This document shows, piece by piece, positions 60,103 through 64,000 of a stretch of DNA of 64,000 nt (its first letter is position 1; the number at the start of each line of letters is the position of its first letter). This DNA comes from Klenkia sesuvii (lineage in GTDB: Bacteria > Actinomycetota > Actinomycetes > Mycobacteriales > Geodermatophilaceae). The translations under genes and the position numbers were made by a program. The notes below the pieces were generated by a model. That model saw nothing but the letters and a program-made list of their open reading frames with translations. It did not search any database and had not been told where the DNA came from. The DNA is taken from assembly GCF_037083825.1 (NCBI RefSeq), contig NZ_JBAPLU010000002.1, positions 1-64,000 on the forward strand, in the 5' to 3' direction.

Positions 60103-60170
60103 TCATGCAGAACGGCAACGCCGGCGCACCGGTGGACGGCGTGGCGCCGTTGCGGACCTGCATGATCAAC
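60098..60170. repeat. 73-bp palindromic element related to the 46-kb copies
   Basis: Ends in a perfect 13-bp inverted repeat (GTTGATCATGCAG / CTGCATGATCAAC) with internal complementary blocks (AACGGC at 60111, GCCGTT at 60146). It shares the TGATCA-type ends and an ACGGCGTGGCG core with the 56-bp elements. Its TGA serves as the TauE/SafE stop (60100-60102). Confidence 0.72.
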
Positions 60171-60260
60171 ACTGGTCGGGTTTACCGACCGCCGATGCGT
60201 TGCGCGCGATCGACCGGGTAGGGCCTCCTCGACACGCACTCGACGAGGAAGAGGTCCGGC

Positions 60261-60932
60261 ATGCCGGTCATGGCCATCATCGGAGCAGGACGCGGGCTGG
60301 GCGCGGAGACCGCCCGCAGGTTCGGCAGGGAGGGCTACGACGTCGCCCTGATCGCCCGCAACCAGCAGCGGGTCACCGACCTCGCGCAGGAGCTGTCGGG
60401 CGAAGGCATAACCGTCGGCGGCTTCGTCGCCGACGTGCGCGACCCCGACTCGATCACCCACACCCTCGACACCGTGGCACAGGCGATGGGGCCGATCGAG
60501 GTGCTGCAGTACAGCCCGCTGCCGGACAAGACCTTCCTGCGCCCGGTCCTGGAGACCACCGCCGCCGACCTCGTCGGGCCGGTCGAGTTCTCGGTCTACG
60601 GGCCGGTGGCCGCCGTGCGGCAGGTGCTGCCCGGCATGCGGTACCTGCCCGAGGGCGCGCGACCGTCGATCCTGTTCGTCAACGGCGGGTCGGCCGTCGT
60701 GCCCAACAGCGGGGTCGCCGGCACCAGCGTCGCCTTCGCGGGCCTCACCGCCTACGCGCAGATGCTGCACGAGGTGCTGGCCGACGAGGGCATCCACGTC
60801 GCCCAGCTGGTCATCCCCGGCGCCATGGTCGACGGCGACCCGGTCAAGGGCCCCGACGTCATGGCCGGCCACCTGTGGGACCTGCACACCGGCCGCGGCG
60901 AGTTCCGCTACCAGGTCGAGGGCTCGGACTGA
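60261..60932 (+). CDS. Atypical short-chain dehydrogenase/reductase
   Basis: 223 residues. Nucleotide-binding motif IIGAGRGLGAETARRFG and IARNQQRV indicate NADP binding; FVADVRDPDSI and VEVLQYSPL correspond to later SDR motifs. The catalytic Y-x-x-x-K is not found: the expected region reads NGGSAVVPNSGVAGTSVAFAGLTAYAQML. It may therefore be a degenerate SDR acting as a redox sensor or reductase on an unusual substrate. AGAGG precedes ATG 60261. Confidence 0.78.
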   Translation: MPVMAIIGAGRGLGAETARRFGREGYDVALIARNQQRVTDLAQELSGEGITVGGFVADVRDPDSITHTLDTVAQAMGPIEVLQYSPLPDKTFLRPVLETTAADLVGPVEFSVYGPVAAVRQVLPGMRYLPEGARPSILFVNGGSAVVPNSGVAGTSVAFAGLTAYAQMLHEVLADEGIHVAQLVIPGAMVDGDPVKGPDVMAGHLWDLHTGRGEFRYQVEGSD

Positions 60933-60944
60933 CCCGTCGACGCG

Positions 60945-60970
60945 GCCCCGGCGTCCCTCGACGCCGGGGC
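60945..60970. terminator. Bidirectional hairpin between SDR and DUF5994 genes
   Basis: Perfect 11-bp repeat (GCCCCGGCGTC, 60945-60955, against 60960-60970) with a CCTC loop in the 42-base gap between convergent genes. Confidence 0.8.
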
Positions 60971-60974
60971 GGCG

Positions 60975-61481
60975 TCAACCGGCGGTCTGCACCGGGATCT
61001 CGCCGGTGCGCAGGGCCGGGTGCCGGCCGGCCGCGGTCAGCACGGCCCGCGCCGTCAGCGCCGCACCGGGGTGGGCGGCCATGCGCAGCGCGCGGGCGCT
61101 GAAGAGGGCCTCGGTGCCGGGCGGGACCACCAGCAGCTCGAGGTGCTGGCCGTCGGGGCCGCAGGTCAGCGACACCAGCTGCGGGTCGCCGGTGGCGAAC
61201 CCGCCGACCCGGACCACCCGGTCGCCCACCGCGAGCTTGCGGGGGACGGCGTGCCAGGTGGCGAAGGGGTAGGTGAAGCGGGTGACCTGCACCCCGCGAC
61301 GCGCCAGGGCGGCGACCAGCTCGGGCAGCTCGACGGCCAGGTCGGTCGTCCGCGGCCACCACGCACCGTGCAGGCCGGGGCCCGCGTCCGTGCGCAGGCT
61401 GACCCGCACGTCGATGCCTCCGCGGAACCCCGGGAGCTCCTGCTCCCCGATCCACGCTGCCCGGTCGGCCACCGGCACCAC
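60975..61481 (-). CDS. DUF5994 family protein
   Basis: 168 residues. DUF5994 pattern: GLHGAWWPRTTDLAVELPELVAALARRG, then FATWHAVPRKLAVGDRVVRVGGF and GQHLELLVVPPGT. The family is actinobacterial and uncharacterised. GTG 61481. Convergent with the atypical SDR. Confidence 0.8.
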   Translation of the reverse strand: MVPVADRAAWIGEQELPGFRGGIDVRVSLRTDAGPGLHGAWWPRTTDLAVELPELVAALARRGVQVTRFTYPFATWHAVPRKLAVGDRVVRVGGFATGDPQLVSLTCGPDGQHLELLVVPPGTEALFSARALRMAAHPGAALTARAVLTAAGRHPALRTGEIPVQTAG

Positions 61482-61654
61482 ACCCCTCGTCCCCCGGGGT
61501 CACCGACCCCGCAGGACAACGCTAGGCGCGGCGGCGCACCGTCTCGACCGGACACGCCACGCCCCACCAGCCCCGCGCGCCCCACGGCCAGCCCTCACTC
61601 CCGGTGACCGTCCGGCTGCGCCGCAGGCCACGCACCGAGGGCCTCCGGGCCGCG

Positions 61655-63550
61655 TCAGTCGCCGACCTTGGGCTTCTTGTTGCGCTGGCGGCCGCGGACG
61701 GTCTGGTCGAGCTCGACCTTGCGGATGCGGACGACGGTCGGGGTGACCTCGACGCACTCGTCCTCGGCGCAGAACTCCAGCGCCTGCTCCAGGTTGAGCA
61801 CGCGCGGCGGGATCAGCCGCTCCAGCTCCTCGGAGGTGGACTTGCGCATGTTGGTGAGCTTCTTCTCCTTGGTGATGTTCACGTCCATGTCGTCGGGACG
61901 CGAGTTCTCACCGACCAGCATGCCCTCGTAGACCTCCGAGCCCGGCTCGACCATCATCTGCCCGCGCTCCTGCAGGGAGAACATCGAGTAGGTGGTGGCC
62001 ACACCCGCGCGGTCGGCCACGAGCGAGCCGGTGGGCCGGGCGCGCATCTCGCCCAGCCACGGCTCGTAGCCCTCGAGCACGTGGTTGAAGACGCCGGTGC
62101 CGCGGGTCTCGGTGAGGAACTCGGTGCGGAAGCCGATGAGACCGCGCGAGGGGGCGACGTACTCCATGCGCGCCCAGCCGGTGTCGTGGTGCACCAAGTT
62201 CTCCAGCCGGCCCTTGCGCACGGCCAGCGCCTGGGTCAGCGTGCCGACGTACTCACCGGGGGTGTCGATGGTGACCCGCTCGACCGGCTCGTGCAGCTTG
62301 CCGTCGATGGTCTTGGTGACCACCTGCGGGCGGCCGACGGTCAGCTCGAAGTCCTCGCGGCGCAGCTGCTCGACCAGGATGGCCAGCGCCAGCTCGCCGC
62401 GGCCCTGCATCTCCCAGGTGTCGGGGCGCTCGGTGGGCAGCATGCGCACCGAGACGTTGCCGACCAGCTCCTGGTCGAGCCGGTTCTTGATGAGACGGGC
62501 GGTGACCTTCTTGCCCGACTTGCCCGACAGCGGCGAGGTGTTGATGCCGATGGTGATCGAGATCGAGGGCTCGTCGACCGTCAGCGCCGGCAGCGGCCGC
62601 GGGTCGTCGGGGTCGGCCAGGGTGTCACCGATGCCGATGTCCTCGATGCCGGCGATGGCGACCAGGTCACCCGGGCCCGCGCTCTCGGCCGGGGTGCGGG
62701 TGAGGCCCTCGGTGACCAGCAGCTCGGTGATCTTGACCTTGGTGATGGTGCCGTCGACCTTGCACCAGGCGACCTGCTGGCCACGCTTCATCTCGCCGGA
62801 GTGGATGCGCAGCAGGGCCAGGCGGCCGAGGAACGGGGAGGCGTCGAGGTTGGTGACCTGCGCGCGCAGCGGCTCCTCGGCGTCGTACTCCGGCGCCGGG
62901 ATGGTGTCCAGCAGGGTCGTGACCAGCGGGGCCAGGTCGGGGCTGTCGGGGACGGTGCCGTTCTCGGGCTTGGTCAGCGAGGCCTGGCCGGTGCGGCCGT
63001 TGCAGTAGACGATCGGGAACTCGAGTGTCTCCGCGGGCAGGCCGGCGTCCTCGAGCAGCTCCATGAACAGCTCGTAGCACTCGTCGACGACCTCCTCGAT
63101 GCGGGCGTCGGAGCGGTCGGTCTTGTTGACCGCGAGGATGACCGGCATCCCCTTGCCCAGCGCCTTGCGCAGCACGAAGCGGGTCTGCGGCAGCGGGCCC
63201 TCCGAGGCGTCCACCAGCAGCACGACGCCGTCGACCATCGACAGGCCGCGCTCGACCTCACCGCCGAAGTCGGCGTGGCCCGGGGTGTCGACGATGTTGA
63301 CCACGACCGGGTTGCCGTCGGCGTCGGCGAGCCGGATCGCGGTGTTCTTGGCGAGGATGGTGATGCCGCGCTCGCGCTCGAGGTCCATCGAGTCCATGAC
63401 CCGGTCCTGCGTCGAGTCGTTGTCGGTGCCCTCGCCCTTGGCCCGTCCGAGGGCGCCGGCCTGCCGGAGCAGGGCGTCGACCAGGGTCGTCTTGCCGTGG
63501 TCGACGTGGGCGACGATCGCCACGTTGCGCAGGTCGTTGCGGGTGGGCAT
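61655..63550 (-). CDS. typA: Translational GTPase TypA/BipA
   Basis: 631 residues. GTP-binding motifs: AHVDHGKT (14-21), RERGIT switch region, DTPGHADFGGEV, and NKTD. EF-Tu-like domain II, EF-G-like domains III and V and the BipA-specific C-terminal domain (SREGRVVGTHE-type region here with VGENSRPDDMDVNITKEKKLTNMRKST) follow. It assists ribosome assembly and stress translation, including at low temperature. ATG 63550 begins PTRNDLRNVAIVAH. The intergenic region downstream to DUF5994 holds nothing evident. Confidence 0.95.
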   Translation of the reverse strand: MPTRNDLRNVAIVAHVDHGKTTLVDALLRQAGALGRAKGEGTDNDSTQDRVMDSMDLERERGITILAKNTAIRLADADGNPVVVNIVDTPGHADFGGEVERGLSMVDGVVLLVDASEGPLPQTRFVLRKALGKGMPVILAVNKTDRSDARIEEVVDECYELFMELLEDAGLPAETLEFPIVYCNGRTGQASLTKPENGTVPDSPDLAPLVTTLLDTIPAPEYDAEEPLRAQVTNLDASPFLGRLALLRIHSGEMKRGQQVAWCKVDGTITKVKITELLVTEGLTRTPAESAGPGDLVAIAGIEDIGIGDTLADPDDPRPLPALTVDEPSISITIGINTSPLSGKSGKKVTARLIKNRLDQELVGNVSVRMLPTERPDTWEMQGRGELALAILVEQLRREDFELTVGRPQVVTKTIDGKLHEPVERVTIDTPGEYVGTLTQALAVRKGRLENLVHHDTGWARMEYVAPSRGLIGFRTEFLTETRGTGVFNHVLEGYEPWLGEMRARPTGSLVADRAGVATTYSMFSLQERGQMMVEPGSEVYEGMLVGENSRPDDMDVNITKEKKLTNMRKSTSEELERLIPPRVLNLEQALEFCAEDECVEVTPTVVRIRKVELDQTVRGRQRNKKPKVGD

Positions 63551-63717
63551 GGGGGAACGGCACCTCAGGAGCTCGGGAGTGCGCAGCGCTGCACGCCGCG
63601 GGGTCGCCGACCGGCGACCCTGCCATGGTACGCGGCGCCGGACCCCCTCTCGGCGTGTGCGCGGTCACCCCCACCCCGGCCGGGGGACAGGGTGCGGGGA
63701 CGGGCCGGGCGACGGGC

Positions 63718-64000
63718 TCAGCGGTCGGCGACGCCGTAGGCGATGCCGGCGGCCACCACGGTCACCGTGCCGACGGCCAACCAGGCCGGCCAGCCGACCC
63801 CGATGGCCAGCACGTGGGCGAGCACGAAGGCCACCAGGTAGACCGCGGCCAGGCCCGCGGTCACCGCCCAGCCGCGCCGGCGGCGCCACAGCCACCCGGC
63901 AGCCACGCCACCGGCCAGGAAGACGGCTCCGCCGAGGGCCCGGACGCCGGTGCCCTGCGCGATCGCGAACCCGGCGGCCAGCCCGACCGCGACCGGCAGC
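63718..64000 (-). CDS. Polytopic membrane protein, C-terminal fragment
   Basis: The frame is open to the right window edge: VAVGLAAGFAIAQGTG, GGAVFLAGGVAAGWLW, AVTAGLAAVYLVAFVLAHVLA and LAVGTVTVVAAGIAYGVA form four hydrophobic segments; the 5' end is outside the window. No family is recognised. Ends at TGA 63718. Confidence 0.65.
   Translation of the reverse strand, partial: LPVAVGLAAGFAIAQGTGVRALGGAVFLAGGVAAGWLWRRRRGWAVTAGLAAVYLVAFVLAHVLAIGVGWPAWLAVGTVTVVAAGIAYGVADR

Overview
This is a GC-rich (about 73% by eye), gene-dense chromosomal segment of an actinobacterium, probably Geodermatophilaceae or a close relative. The basis is codon use, GTG starts, GTGA/ATGA gene overlaps, F420-type enzymes, a DUF222/HNH gene, MT0933-type antitoxin, DUF5994, DUF4287, a SigC-like ECF factor, an IdeR-type iron box and actinobacterial RRR-VD...C-R leader peptides. 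The taxonomic call is inference. There is no prophage, IS element, CRISPR array or rRNA operon.

Layout. 0-5.3 kb: 5' end of ctaD, a GlsB-type stress membrane protein, an RlmA-like methyltransferase, a phosphoesterase, a CtaG-like assembly factor, a CDF metal exporter and a first M23 peptidase. 5.6-15.9 kb: an MFS exporter, an aldo/keto reductase, a D-arabinono-lactone oxidase-like flavoprotein, an ABC-F ATPase, an SfnG-like sulfone monooxygenase behind a cysteine-type leader peptide, a methyltransferase, large-subunit catalase and signal peptidase I. 15.9-23 kb: a DUF222/HNH gene with an SOS box, then a tightly overlapping minus-strand run pxpABC - LigD polymerase domain - SDR - ddn-type reductase. 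The ddn gene is broken by one extra base. 23-41 kb: mostly single housekeeping or accessory genes (HerA-like ATPase, SIMPL protein, zinc peptidase, enoyl-CoA hydratase, F420 oxidoreductase, SIP under an iron box, acyl-CoA dehydrogenase, purT, AlkZ-like glycosylase, LacI regulator with aldose epimerase, tRNA nucleotidyltransferase, RlaP-type nucleotidyltransferase, tRNA-Ala).

41.5-48.4 kb is the potassium region: kdpFABC preceded by an extra 27-residue ORF. A remnant lies 2 kb away in which the first ~69 residues of KdpD are joined to the last ~15-20 residues of KdpE, so the local sensor/regulator pair has been lost. Both kdp promoters keep the same 11-bp-period CTTGACGC repeats. Two near-identical 56-bp palindromic elements flank a gene in this stretch, and a relative lies at 60.1 kb.

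48.4-55.8 kb: a second M23 peptidase sharing an MtrA-like direct repeat with the first, a DMT transporter, and a copper module (unknown exported protein, SCO1, YcnI, CopCD fusion, zinc anti-sigma factor) divergent from a SigC-like ECF sigma factor. 55.8-64 kb: PhoU-like protein plus PiT phosphate transporter, DHA2 exporter, a second cysteine-type leader peptide ahead of a TauE/SafE permease, an atypical SDR, DUF5994, typA and the end of a membrane protein.

Main themes: copper handling linked to cytochrome oxidase assembly, sulfur-linked control by two leader peptides, and a Kdp system that has lost its adjacent regulators.
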